NCBI RefSeq assembly: GCF_900172355.1 | Contig: NZ_FWFZ01000006.1 | Location: forward strand, 176,765-240,764 | Length of the DNA: 64,000 nt | DNA from: Roseisalinus antarcticus | Lineage (GTDB): Bacteria; Pseudomonadota; Alphaproteobacteria; Rhodobacterales; Rhodobacteraceae | Direction of reading: 5' to 3' | In this document: one piece after another, positions 51,797-59,975 of the stretch | Layout of the letters: each line of letters begins with the position of its first letter | Numbering within the stretch: position 1 is the first letter of the stretch | Made by a program: the position numbers and the translations under genes | The notes under the pieces: generated by a model | Seen by the model: only the letters and a program-made list of their open reading frames with translations | The model's database searches: none | Told to the model about the DNA's origin: nothing

Positions 51797-53392
51797 CTAG
51801 ACCATCATTTCCTTCGTCGCGGTCAAGGCGATGTCGGGATGATCCCGGCCCACGCGGTCGATGTCCCATTGCAGCCGGGTCATGTAGACCACGTCGCCGT
51901 CGTTGTCATAGCTGATGTGCTGCTTGTTGGCGGCGATGAAGGCCTCGACCTTGGCCTTGGGGCCCGAAACCCAGCGGGCAGAGGTGAACTGCGACGCGTC
52001 GAAGCGCACCGGCAGGCCGTATTCCTGCTCGATCCGGCTGGCCAGGACCTCGAATTGCAGCGCGCCCACGACGCCGACGATGAAGCCCGAGCCGAAGGCG
52101 GGCTTGAAGACCTTGGCCGCACCCTCTTCGGCGAATTGCATCAACGCCTTTTCCAGGTGCTTGGCTTTCATCGGGTCGCCCGCCCGCACGGTCTGCAGCA
52201 GCTCCGGAGCGAAGGACGGGATGCCCGTGACCTTCAGCATCTCGCCCTCGGTCAGCGTATCGCCGATGCGCAGCTGGCCGTGGTTCGGGATGCCGATGAT
52301 ATCGCCGGCCCAGGCCTCCTCGGCCAGTTCCCGGTCGGAGGCGAGGAACAGGACCGGGTTCGAGATCGCCATCGGCTTTTTCGAACGCACGTGGGTCAGC
52401 TTCATCCCCCGTTCGAAATGCCCCGACGACATCCGCACGAAGGCCACCCGGTCGCGGTGCTTGGGGTCCATGTTCGCCTGGACCTTGAACACGAAGCCCG
52501 AGACCTTGGATTCCTCGGGCGCGATCTGGCGCGGCTCTGCCGGGGTGGGCTGCGGCTCGGGGCCGTAAACGCCGATGCCGTCCATCAACTCGCGCACCCC
52601 GAAGGAATTGATCGCCGAGCCGAACCAGATCGGCGTCATCGTCCCCTCGTGCATCGCGTCAATGTCGAGCGGCGGCAACAGGGCGCGGGCCATCTCGACC
52701 TCTTCGCGCAGGGTCGCCAGCATCCCCGCGGGGATATGCTCGGCCAGCTTGGGGTCGTCCAGCCCTTCGATCTTCACCGATTCCGCCACCTTGTTGCGGT
52801 CGGCGCGGTCCATCAGCTCCAGCCGGTCGCGCAGCAGATCGTAGCAGCCCAGGAAATCGCGCCCCATGCCGATCGGCCAGGAGGCGGGCGTCACGTCGAT
52901 GGCCAGGTTCTCCTGGATCTCGTCGATGATGTCGAAGGTGTCGCGGCTTTCGCGGTCCATCTTGTTGCAGAAGGTCAGGATCGGCAGGTCGCGCATCCGG
53001 CAGACCTCGAACAGCTTCTGGGTCTGGCTCTCGACCCCCTTTGCGCCGTCGATCACCATGATCGCGGCGTCTACGGCGGTGAGCGTGCGATAGGTGTCCT
53101 CGGAGAAATCCGAGTGGCCGGGCGTGTCCACCAGGTTGAAGCGGAATTTCTGATAGTCGAACGACATCGCCGAGGCGGAAACGGAAATGCCGCGGTCCTT
53201 CTCCATCTGCATGAAGTCCGACCGGGTGCGCCGCGCCTCGCCCTTGGCGCGGACCTGTCCGGCCATCTGGATCGCGCCGCCGTAAAGCAGGAACTTCTCG
53301 GTCAGCGTGGTCTTGCCGGCGTCGGGATGCGAGATGATCGCAAAGGTCCGGCGGCGGGCGATTTCGGCGGGCAGGGCGGGTCGGTTCGACAT
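51797..53392 (-). CDS. prfC: Peptide chain release factor 3
   Basis: The 531-residue translational GTPase recycles RF1/RF2 from the ribosome. The G motifs are G1 SHPDAGKTT (21-29), DTPGHSDF (G3) and NKMDRE (G4). The effector loop contains EKDRGISVSASAMSF. The C-terminal RF3 domain is complete (ISYDNDGDVVYMTR near the end). The start was set at MSNRPALPAEI; the frame extends 14 codons upstream without homology. Confidence 0.96.
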   Translation of the reverse strand: MSNRPALPAEIARRRTFAIISHPDAGKTTLTEKFLLYGGAIQMAGQVRAKGEARRTRSDFMQMEKDRGISVSASAMSFDYQKFRFNLVDTPGHSDFSEDTYRTLTAVDAAIMVIDGAKGVESQTQKLFEVCRMRDLPILTFCNKMDRESRDTFDIIDEIQENLAIDVTPASWPIGMGRDFLGCYDLLRDRLELMDRADRNKVAESVKIEGLDDPKLAEHIPAGMLATLREEVEMARALLPPLDIDAMHEGTMTPIWFGSAINSFGVRELMDGIGVYGPEPQPTPAEPRQIAPEESKVSGFVFKVQANMDPKHRDRVAFVRMSSGHFERGMKLTHVRSKKPMAISNPVLFLASDRELAEEAWAGDIIGIPNHGQLRIGDTLTEGEMLKVTGIPSFAPELLQTVRAGDPMKAKHLEKALMQFAEEGAAKVFKPAFGSGFIVGVVGALQFEVLASRIEQEYGLPVRFDASQFTSARWVSGPKAKVEAFIAANKQHISYDNDGDVVYMTRLQWDIDRVGRDHPDIALTATKEMMV

Positions 53393-53557
53393 GGGCGGGC
53401 CATAGCGTGACCGCGGCGGAAGGACAATCTGCATCTGGTCCGGGCGCGGGCCCTATCGCTGCGTGACGGGCCGCGGAACCACCTCTTGCAGCGTCCGGAA
53501 TTCGGTGTATCGAAGCGCTGCCAGCGATTGTGCCGGCGCCCTGGAGCCTCTCCCCGA

Positions 53558-54184
53558 ATGATCCGCAAGACCTTCAATTTCGCCCTGTCGGCAGGCATGG
53601 CGGCCCTTCTTTGCGCCTGCGCGAGCGGCGGAGGCGGCGTCGCGCCGACCGCGATCGCGCCCACCGCGATCGAGCCCCTGGGGCCGAGCTTCGCGCAGTC
53701 CTTCGCCCAGTCCCGCGAGATCGCCGGCCGGCTCGGGCTCGACGACGACAACGCCCGGGCCTCGGACCCGGCCAACCTGCCGACCTTCGGGACGGCGACC
53801 TACGATGGCATCGCGCAATTCGGCCGCTCGCTCGACGCGCCGGCGTCGCTGGTGATCGGCCGGGCCGATCTGACGGTGGATTTCCGGACCCGCGCTGTCA
53901 GCGGGCGGGTCACCGACATGGTGAGCCAGCGCGGACGCTACACCGGAGAGCTCGCCATCGACGGCGGGCGGTTCGACCGTGGTGCGGGGCGCCGCGATGC
54001 CGCCATGACCCTGGACCTGGACGGGCGCATCTCGCGGCCCGGAGTGTCGGCCCGGACCATCGACGCCTCGTTGCTGGGTGTGTTCGCCAATGGCGGCAAG
54101 GCGATCGCGGGCTTCGGGGAAGGGGTCTCTCGCGGGCCGGACGGCGCACGCCCGATCGAGGCTGTGGTGGCGGTGGAGCGCTAG
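53558..54184 (+). CDS. Putative lipoprotein with beta-barrel-like domain
   Basis: The 208-residue protein has a signal peptide with a lipobox around ALLCAC (Cys19 or Cys21) and a Gly/Ala/Pro linker with the repeat TAIAPTAIEP. Its C-terminal domain is rich in short beta strands (ADLTVDFRTRAVSGRVTDM, GRYTGELAIDGGRF). The strand-Gly pattern resembles the small C-lobe barrel of transferrin-binding-protein-like lipoproteins, but this is weak. The next gene has a similar layout. An extra 24 codons upstream were rejected. Confidence 0.6.
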   Translation: MIRKTFNFALSAGMAALLCACASGGGGVAPTAIAPTAIEPLGPSFAQSFAQSREIAGRLGLDDDNARASDPANLPTFGTATYDGIAQFGRSLDAPASLVIGRADLTVDFRTRAVSGRVTDMVSQRGRYTGELAIDGGRFDRGAGRRDAAMTLDLDGRISRPGVSARTIDASLLGVFANGGKAIAGFGEGVSRGPDGARPIEAVVAVER

Positions 54185-54334
54185 GCCCGGCCCACCGATG
54201 CGAAAGGCGGTGGGGCGATCCGGCGCTGGACAGTGCCGCGCCGGGCCGCCCCGAACGCTGCGCCGTCGGAGGCAATTTGTTGACATGCCGACAGATTCCG
54301 CGCTCACTGAAGTTTCCGGACTTGGGGGGAAGAG

Positions 54335-54931
54335 ATGAAACACAGCATTGCACTCGTGGCAGCACTGGCCGTTTCGGCCTGCACGACGTCCAGCGGCCTG
54401 TCCACATCGGATGTCGAGGAGATCCTCGACGATTTCCGGCTGGATGCCGAACGGCTGAGCGACCGGTCGGAAACGCCCAACCGCGCCGTGCCGACCAGCG
54501 GCCGCGGATTCTATGACGGCCAGGCGGGGATCGTGATGGACACCGGGCCGGAAGAGACCATCGTCGTCGGCGAGGGCACCATGACCGCGCGCTTCGGCCG
54601 CAGCGAAATCGACGGCCGCTACACCGACTTCGTCGGCACCGACCAGAACGGCGCGATCAGCGATTACGACGGCACTCTGGTGGTGTCCAACGGCTTCCTC
54701 GACCCCGACGACCGGGGCAATTTCGTCGGAACGCTCCGTGCCGACCTGCGGCGCGACAGCGAGCCGGACACCTCGCCCGGGATCCGGGTGCGCGGCACGA
54801 TCGCGGGCAATTTCCGCGGGGACAACGCCCAGGCCCTGATCGCGGCATCGGAGGACGACGACAACATCGGCCTGACCGACGGCGACATCGCCGACACCAC
54901 CGTGGTCATCACGGGCCGCGCCCGGAACTGA
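54335..54931 (+). CDS. Putative lipoprotein with beta-barrel-like domain
   Basis: The 198-residue acidic protein has a signal peptide with lipobox VSAC (Cys16) and a mature part of regular short strands (EGTMTARFGRSEIDGRYTDF, GNFVGTLRADLRRDSE, GTIAGNFRGDNAQALI). The repeated G-x-F-x-G pattern resembles surface-lipoprotein barrels. It follows the similar preceding gene after 150 bp. The last 11 bp and the stop codon form part of the first unit of a 14-bp tandem repeat, so the C-terminus may have been shaped by the repeat. Confidence 0.62.
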   Translation: MKHSIALVAALAVSACTTSSGLSTSDVEEILDDFRLDAERLSDRSETPNRAVPTSGRGFYDGQAGIVMDTGPEETIVVGEGTMTARFGRSEIDGRYTDFVGTDQNGAISDYDGTLVVSNGFLDPDDRGNFVGTLRADLRRDSEPDTSPGIRVRGTIAGNFRGDNAQALIAASEDDDNIGLTDGDIADTTVVITGRARN

Positions 54932-55060
54932 GTGCCCGGAACTGAGTGCCCGGACCCGGGTGCCCGGACCCGGGCGCCGGGACCTGAGGACCCGGACCTG
55001 ATCGCCAGGACCTGAGCACCCGGGCCCGTACGGCCGGACTGCAGCGCGCGGGCCCGATCA
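54921..55060. repeat. 14-bp tandem repeat array (about 10 degenerate units)
   Basis: Units start at 54921, 54935, 54949, 54963, 54977, 54991, 55005, 55019, 55033 and more weakly 55047. The consensus is near CCCGGACCTGAGTG. Units 1 and 2 are identical, units 3 and 4 differ by one base, and later units drift, but the 14-bp period is kept. The array fills the whole space between two convergent genes and includes both stop codons. Confidence 0.85.
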
Positions 55061-56074
55061 GTTGGACGAGGCCCGGCGCAGCAGATCCACCGCGTCGGGC
55101 TTCGACAGCAGCGATTCGCGCACCTCGTAGTCGAGATGCGGTCGATGGGCATGGGCCTGGTCGACCTGGCGCATGCGGCTGCGCACATCCGCCGGCAGGG
55201 CCGCGCGGGTGCGCTGGTCGATCAACAGGCTCTCGGCGGCGATGCCCTCGGCGTAGATGATCTGGTGGTCGTCGAACAGCAGCTGGAAATAGTCCACGAA
55301 GCCGCCGTCCTTCTGGTATACCGTGTCCCCGTTCAGCAGGTGACGCACCTTGACCAGAACCTCCGCCCGGCCCGCGCCCAGCCGGTCGCGGCGCTGGTAG
55401 ACGAAGATCCGGTGATCGGGCGAGACCACGAGGTCATTCTCGTTGTGCAGGGTGCCGCGCTTGATGATGACGGGGGCGAAGGCGCCCACCGCGCGCAGGG
55501 TGTTCTGTCCGATCCAGCGGATCTCTTGCGGGCCGTCGTCGCGGGTCAGGACCCGGTCGCCGATGGCCAGATCCTCGATCAGGCGCTGCTCGCCATTGGC
55601 CATGGTGATGTGGGTGCCGCGGGTGAACGAGACACAGGCCACCTCGGCAAAGCGGGTGGTCGCGGTCTTGCGGTCGATCCCCACCAGCCGGTAGTCGGTC
55701 TTGGGCTGCAGGGTCGCCAGCGGCAGCATGTAGATCCCGGCGGCGGTCTCCTCTTCGACCTCCACCAGCACCAGCGCCTCGTAGGTGGAGCCGTCGGGCA
55801 GCATGAACGTCAGGCAGCAATCGAGATGCACGATATTGCCCGGGCGCCCCGCCTCGGACCCTTCGGCCACGCGGAAGCTGGCCTGATCGACCCCGAGCGC
55901 CATGGTCAGGCGCAGGCGGGTCGCGTCCGGGCGCAGACCATAGATGTCGTCCATCACCAGCTCGTCGGCAAACGACAGCCCGTCCCCCTCGGCCACGCCC
56001 GATTCGACGACGAACGCATCGGAGGCAAAGACCGGCAGGGTCTGGATCGCGCGCAGGTCTTCGGCGGCGGACAT
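55058..56074 (-). CDS. Hint-domain protein
   Basis: The 338-residue protein has an N-terminal domain of about 140 residues of unknown type. A Hint domain (about 147-290) starts at Cys147 (VACVSFTRGTHITMANG), with the NENDLVVSPDHRIFV block and DYFQLLFDDHQIIYAEG. The C-terminal 45 residues are charged. Hint domains of this type are frequent in Rhodobacteraceae; self-cleavage at Cys147 is possible but unproven. No signal peptide is seen. A Hint domain of the same family ends the 4345-6102 gene. Function is unknown. Confidence 0.82.
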   Translation of the reverse strand: MSAAEDLRAIQTLPVFASDAFVVESGVAEGDGLSFADELVMDDIYGLRPDATRLRLTMALGVDQASFRVAEGSEAGRPGNIVHLDCCLTFMLPDGSTYEALVLVEVEEETAAGIYMLPLATLQPKTDYRLVGIDRKTATTRFAEVACVSFTRGTHITMANGEQRLIEDLAIGDRVLTRDDGPQEIRWIGQNTLRAVGAFAPVIIKRGTLHNENDLVVSPDHRIFVYQRRDRLGAGRAEVLVKVRHLLNGDTVYQKDGGFVDYFQLLFDDHQIIYAEGIAAESLLIDQRTRAALPADVRSRMRQVDQAHAHRPHLDYEVRESLLSKPDAVDLLRRASSN

Positions 56075-56219
56075 CGTGTCAGGCTCCTCGAACGGTTCTG
56101 TTGCCGGGTTTGCTACCCTAGGATTCGGGCGAGACTAGGTCAACGATCTGTCTTGTCCCGGGCGATTGTTGCCTATGTCCCGTTAAGGAGGCATGAAGGG
56201 CAAAAATAAGGAGATCGAG

Positions 56220-56999
56220 ATGGATCTGGGTATCAAGGGGATGAAGGCGCTGGTCTGTGCCGCGTCGAAGGGTCTGGGGCGCGGCTGTGCCGAGGCGCTG
56301 GCCGAGGCGGGCGTGGATCTGGTGCTGAATGCGCGCGGCGCCGAGGCGCTGGAGGCCACGGCGGCCGAGATCCGTGCGCGCTACGGCGTGTCGGTCGTGA
56401 CCGTTGCCGCCGACATCACCTCCCAAGAGGGGCGGGCGGCGGTGCTCGAGGCCGCAGGCCACCCCGACATCCTCGTGACCAACGCGGGCGGCCCGCCCCC
56501 AGGGCTGTGGTCGGACTGGGATCGCGACGATTTCATCAAGGCGCTGGACGGCAACATGCTGACGCCGATCGCGCTGATGAAGGCCTGCCTGCCCGCGATG
56601 ATGGAAAAGGGCTGGGGACGGGTGGTCAACATCACCTCCTCCTCGGTGCGTGCGCCGATCCCGGCGCTGGGGCTGTCGAATTCGGCCCGCGCGGGGCTGA
56701 CGGGCTACGTCGCCGGAACCTCGCGCCAGGTGGCCGCCAAGGGGGTCACGATCAACAACCTGCTGCCCGGCATCCACGCCACGGACCGGGCGGATTCGCT
56801 CGACCGGGGCGTGACCGAGGCGCAGGGCATCACGCTCGATGAGGCGCGGGCCAGGCGCAAGGCGACGATCCCGGCCCAGACCTACGGCAGACCCCGCGAT
56901 TTCGGCGCGGCCTGCGCGTTCCTGTGCTCTCAGCAGGGGCGGTTCATCGTCGGTCAGAACATCACCCTCGACGGCGGCGCGGTGAACGCGACCATCTGA
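56220..56999 (+). CDS. SDR-family protein lacking the catalytic Tyr and Lys
   Basis: The 259-residue Rossmann-fold protein resembles 3-oxoacyl-ACP reductases. The cofactor loop is CAASKGLGRG (13-22), with NAG at 88-90, Ser140/141, and the LPGIHATDRA stretch. At the YxxxK site the sequence reads SNSAR (153-157), so Tyr becomes Ser and Lys becomes Arg. A standard SDR reaction is therefore doubtful, although such variants recur in a clade annotated as reductases. The start was placed at the ATG behind AAGGAGATCGAG; an upstream ATG (56193) is less likely. Neighbours give no pathway. Confidence 0.85.
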   Translation: MDLGIKGMKALVCAASKGLGRGCAEALAEAGVDLVLNARGAEALEATAAEIRARYGVSVVTVAADITSQEGRAAVLEAAGHPDILVTNAGGPPPGLWSDWDRDDFIKALDGNMLTPIALMKACLPAMMEKGWGRVVNITSSSVRAPIPALGLSNSARAGLTGYVAGTSRQVAAKGVTINNLLPGIHATDRADSLDRGVTEAQGITLDEARARRKATIPAQTYGRPRDFGAACAFLCSQQGRFIVGQNITLDGGAVNATI

Positions 57000-57159
57000 C
57001 CCCGCGGGCAGGGCGTGTCGCCGGACGCCCGGGGCGCCCGGCGTTCGATGGCGTCGCGGGCGGCCATTGCGCTGCGCGGCGGGCGGGCTTGTCGCCGGGC
57101 GATGCAGGGGCTATCTCGACGGGACAATCCTGATGAGTTCAGTCGGAAATCGGAAGACG

Positions 57160-58251
57160 ATGAAAGCAGAAACGCTCTCGCCCCGCCTTGAGATCCGGGA
57201 TCTGACGCGCAGCTTCGGTGCGCGGCGGGCGGTGGACGGCGTGTCGCTGTCGGTCATGCCGGGGCAGGTGACCTGCCTGCTGGGGCCGTCGGGCTGCGGC
57301 AAATCCACGACCCTGCGCATGATCGCGGGGGTGGAGCGGCAGGAGTCCGGGTCCATCCTGGTCGATGGCCGCATGGTCTGCGACGCGACCCGGTCGATCC
57401 CGCCCGAACACCGCTCCATCGGGTTGATGTTCCAGGATTTCGCGCTCTTTCCCCATCTCGACGTGGCCCATAACGTCAGCTTCGGCCTGACCGGTCCTCG
57501 GGCCGAGGTCCGGGCGCGGGTTGAGGCGCTGCTGCAGAGGGTCGGCATGGCCCGGCACGTGAACGCCTACCCCCACGAATTGTCGGGCGGAGAGCAGCAA
57601 CGGGTGGCCCTGGCCCGCGCGCTCGCGCCGCGGCCCCGGGTGATGCTGATGGACGAGCCCTTCTCGGGTCTCGACGACCGCCTGCGCGACGACATCCGCG
57701 ACGAGACGCTGGACGTGCTCAAGGCCGAGGGGACGGCCGTCCTGCTGGTCACCCACGAACCTGCCGAGGCGATGCGGATGGCCGACGAGATCGCGCTGAT
57801 GCGCGATGGCCGGATCGTCCAGCAGGGTGCCCCCTACAACATCTACAACGCCCCGGTAGATCTTGAAGCTGCAGCTTTTTTCTCGGACATCAACGTGATC
57901 CGCGGGCAGGTGCGCGGGGCGCTCACCGAAACCCCCTTCGGCCAGTTCCTGGCCCCGGGCGTGCCGGACGACACGCCGGTCGACATCGCCTTCCGTCCCC
58001 AGCACGTCAAGATCGACTTCGACCGGGGCGGGCGTGGCCCCAACCCCACGCGCATCGACGGGACGCCGGCGCGGGCGGTGGTGCAACGCGCACGCTTCAT
58101 GGGCGCCGAAAGCCTCGTCGAGTTCCGGATGGATTTCGACGGGCAGATCCTCAAGGCCCGTGTGCCGTCGGTCTTTCTGCCCAAACCGGGCATGGCCCTC
58201 TGGCTGACCGTGCGCCGCGACCGGTGTTTCGTGTTTCCGGCCAAGGACTAG
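57160..58251 (+). CDS. ABC transporter ATP-binding protein, ferric-iron (FbpC) type
   Basis: The 363-residue ATPase has Walker A GPSGCGKST (42-50), signature LSGGEQQRVALARAL, Walker B VMLMDEPFSGLD, and a C-terminal TOBE-like regulatory half (about 240-360), as in FbpC/FutC. Iron is the likely substrate, by family, but other anions or cations are possible. An ATG 27 bp upstream (57133) is an alternative start; this one follows GGAAG. The matching permease is about 3.9 kb away at 62140, beyond unrelated genes, and no binding-protein gene is in the window. Confidence 0.85.
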   Translation: MKAETLSPRLEIRDLTRSFGARRAVDGVSLSVMPGQVTCLLGPSGCGKSTTLRMIAGVERQESGSILVDGRMVCDATRSIPPEHRSIGLMFQDFALFPHLDVAHNVSFGLTGPRAEVRARVEALLQRVGMARHVNAYPHELSGGEQQRVALARALAPRPRVMLMDEPFSGLDDRLRDDIRDETLDVLKAEGTAVLLVTHEPAEAMRMADEIALMRDGRIVQQGAPYNIYNAPVDLEAAAFFSDINVIRGQVRGALTETPFGQFLAPGVPDDTPVDIAFRPQHVKIDFDRGGRGPNPTRIDGTPARAVVQRARFMGAESLVEFRMDFDGQILKARVPSVFLPKPGMALWLTVRRDRCFVFPAKD

Positions 58252-58534
58252 GCGGGCGACGTTCACGCAACGGCGCGATGCGTGAGCGCGGTCCGTCAAG
58301 AGCCAGGTTCGATGGCGCGAATGCGGCCATGCCATGACGACCGAATGCTGGAGTTCTGCCTTGCGCTGAAGCTTCCGGCCTCCAGCGGTCTGAAATGCCG
58401 ACTCTTCGCAGTTCCAAAGCCCCGTGGCTCTGGCGCACCAACGCCATAAAGCCGCGACTTCCGGATGCGCCGCTCCTGTGGTCTCCATTGACCCCGATGA
58501 CCCCACACGTGCCGCTTTTCCGCCAAGTGCTCCC

Positions 58535-58654
58535 AAACAGACGTCCGTTTTCGGACCGGGGACCTGGAACAGACATCCGTTCCTGACCGGGAGACGGAAA
58601 ACAGGCGTCTGTTTCCGGATCCGGCTCCAGAAACCGGTGTCTGAAAGCGGACGG
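58535..58654. repeat. Four degenerate copies of a repeat of about 31 bp
   Basis: Units at about 58535-58567, 58568-58597, 58598-58628 and 58629-58654 share the core ACAGACGTCCGTTTTCGGAC followed by a CCGGG-like block. Lengths of 33, 30, 31 and 26 bp suggest old slippage with small indels. No coding role is evident. Confidence 0.6.
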
Positions 58655-58867
58655 TTGTCGCCGAGCGCAGGATGAACCGGGCCGCAGGCGCGGCTTCGGT
58701 GGTGGCGGCACCGCTCCGGGGCCGTGGCATGCGGGGCAGCGGCAGTTTTCGGCGATATGGGCAGGTTTGAGCGGGCAAGCGCCGGTTTCTGATCGCCGCA
58801 GGGCCGTGGCCGGTGTCCGCGCGGAAGGGGGGCTGGGCGTCGTACGGTCTTTGAGGGGCAGTGGCTT

Positions 58868-59130
58868 GAGGCCATGCGGCGAAGTGCAGGAGGCTGTGCG
58901 GCGAGTGGCCTGAGGCGATGCGGGGAAAGGCGCGAGGCCCTGCGGCGCGGGGCCTGTGGCCATGTGGGCGCGGCGGGAAGATCCGCGGCGCAGGGTGTCT
59001 TGCTGGAAGACCACTGGACTGTTGTCATGCGGGGAAAGGCAGGAGGCCGCGCGGCGCAAGTCCAGTGGCTGTGAGACGACTGGCAGGTGGCTGTGCGAGA
59101 AGGGCAGGTGGCCTGTGTGTTTCAGGGGCG
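58868..59130. repeat. 22-bp tandem repeat array (about 12 units)
   Basis: Five consecutive units of exactly 22 bp run from 58868 to 58977. After about 43 bp of poorly matching DNA (close to two periods), further units start at 59021, 59043, 59065, 59087 (21 bp) and 59108. The consensus is near GAGGCCATGCGGCGAAGGGC. The period is not a multiple of three, so the array does not encode a repeating peptide. There are no unique spacers, so it is not a CRISPR array. Confidence 0.75.
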
Positions 59131-59288
59131 GGTCGCTGTCGGGCCGGTGACGAAAGCTGCGCGGCGTGGGCAGGTGTCGATCGTTTGCCGCCTGCAACCG
59201 TAGCGCCTTTCATCCCGCGCAGGGAGGCATCCGCAAAGGGGCTGGACCGGATGCGCCCTTGCGGGAAGCCGTGGTCATGGCGCCGGGA

Positions 59289-59501
59289 TCAAAGGGCTAT
59301 TCCGATGATGACCATCATCAGGCCGATCACGGACAGGAACAGCGCCCCGAGGTTCAGCGGCAGAATCGACTGGATCCGGCTACGGAGCTCTTCGTCGGAG
59401 AGGCCCGCACGTCTGGCGCGGAACACCCGCAGGATGCTCGCGAAGATTCCGACGATACCGACCAGCGATACCGCCGCGCCGCCCCAGATCAACCAATCCA
59501 T
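59289..59501 (-). CDS. Small two-helix membrane protein, unknown function
   Basis: The 70-residue protein has two predicted transmembrane helices (about 4-23 and 48-68) joined by a basic loop, RVFRARRAGLSDEELRSRI. The ATG behind GGGGACGGGA was chosen; another ATG 21 bp upstream gives seven extra residues. Divergent from gapR and downstream of nothing on its strand. No family is recognised. Confidence 0.6.
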   Translation of the reverse strand: MDWLIWGGAAVSLVGIVGIFASILRVFRARRAGLSDEELRSRIQSILPLNLGALFLSVIGLMMVIIGIAL

Positions 59502-59699
59502 TCCCGTCCCCCGCCGATGCATGTGGCGCTTGGCCTATCGCGCGAACCCCGGGCGATCAAGGCGCCGCCGCCCGACCCCCGGGCGCAAATGCGCAGCCGC
59601 CGGACGGACAGCCCCGTCGGGCCTTGCAGGACGCACCGGTGCGCGATAGCTAGATCGCCCAATAGCCCCAGCCAGCCATCCAGACAGAGGTCCGCCCAG

Positions 59700-59975
59700 A
59701 TGTCCGACACCTCCGTGGTCGAAGAGAACACCGTCCCCGACAGCTATCGCGTCACCGCCAACGAACTGCGCCAGTTCATCGAGCGGTTCGAACGGCTTGA
59801 AGCCGAGAAGAAAGACATCGCGGACCAGCAGAAGGAAGTGATGGCCGAGGCCAAGGGCCGTGGCTACGACACCAAGGTCATGCGCAAGGTCATCGCCCTG
59901 CGCAAACGCGAGCCCGACGACATCGCCGAGGAAGAGGCCGTGCTGGAGATGTACAAGGAAGCGCTCGGGATGTGA
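59700..59975 (+). CDS. gapR: GapR-like nucleoid-associated protein (DUF2312)
   Basis: The 91-residue protein matches DUF2312: VTANELRQFIERFERLEAEK, then EVMAEAKGRGYDTKVMRKVI and ALRKREPDDIAEEE, ending in ALGM. In Caulobacter crescentus this family is GapR, which encircles overtwisted AT-rich DNA ahead of replication forks and stimulates topoisomerases. The same role is expected here from homology. It is monocistronic and convergent with the methyltransferase gene, directly adjoining its stop codon. Confidence 0.9.
   Translation: MSDTSVVEENTVPDSYRVTANELRQFIERFERLEAEKKDIADQQKEVMAEAKGRGYDTKVMRKVIALRKREPDDIAEEEAVLEMYKEALGM

Larger units (their letters stand above)
58252..59288. other. 1-kb region without a gene, rich in degenerate tandem repeats
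   Basis: Open frames on both strands are long but overlapping, Arg/Gly-rich and without homology I can see; I regard them as chance in GC-rich DNA. The region holds a roughly 31-bp repeat cluster and a 22-bp repeat array, listed separately. The first 200 bp (58290-58490) read like a decayed or mobile intergenic element. This could be tested by searching for copies elsewhere. Confidence 0.6.

Noticed and set aside
58868..59130. CRISPR-like array
   Set aside because: Units directly abut with no unique spacers and no cas genes are nearby; it is a simple tandem array.
58151..59197. Open frame of 348 codons on the minus strand across the repeat region
   Set aside because: It overlaps the ATPase gene end, runs through tandem repeats whose period is not a multiple of three, and has no recognisable domain.
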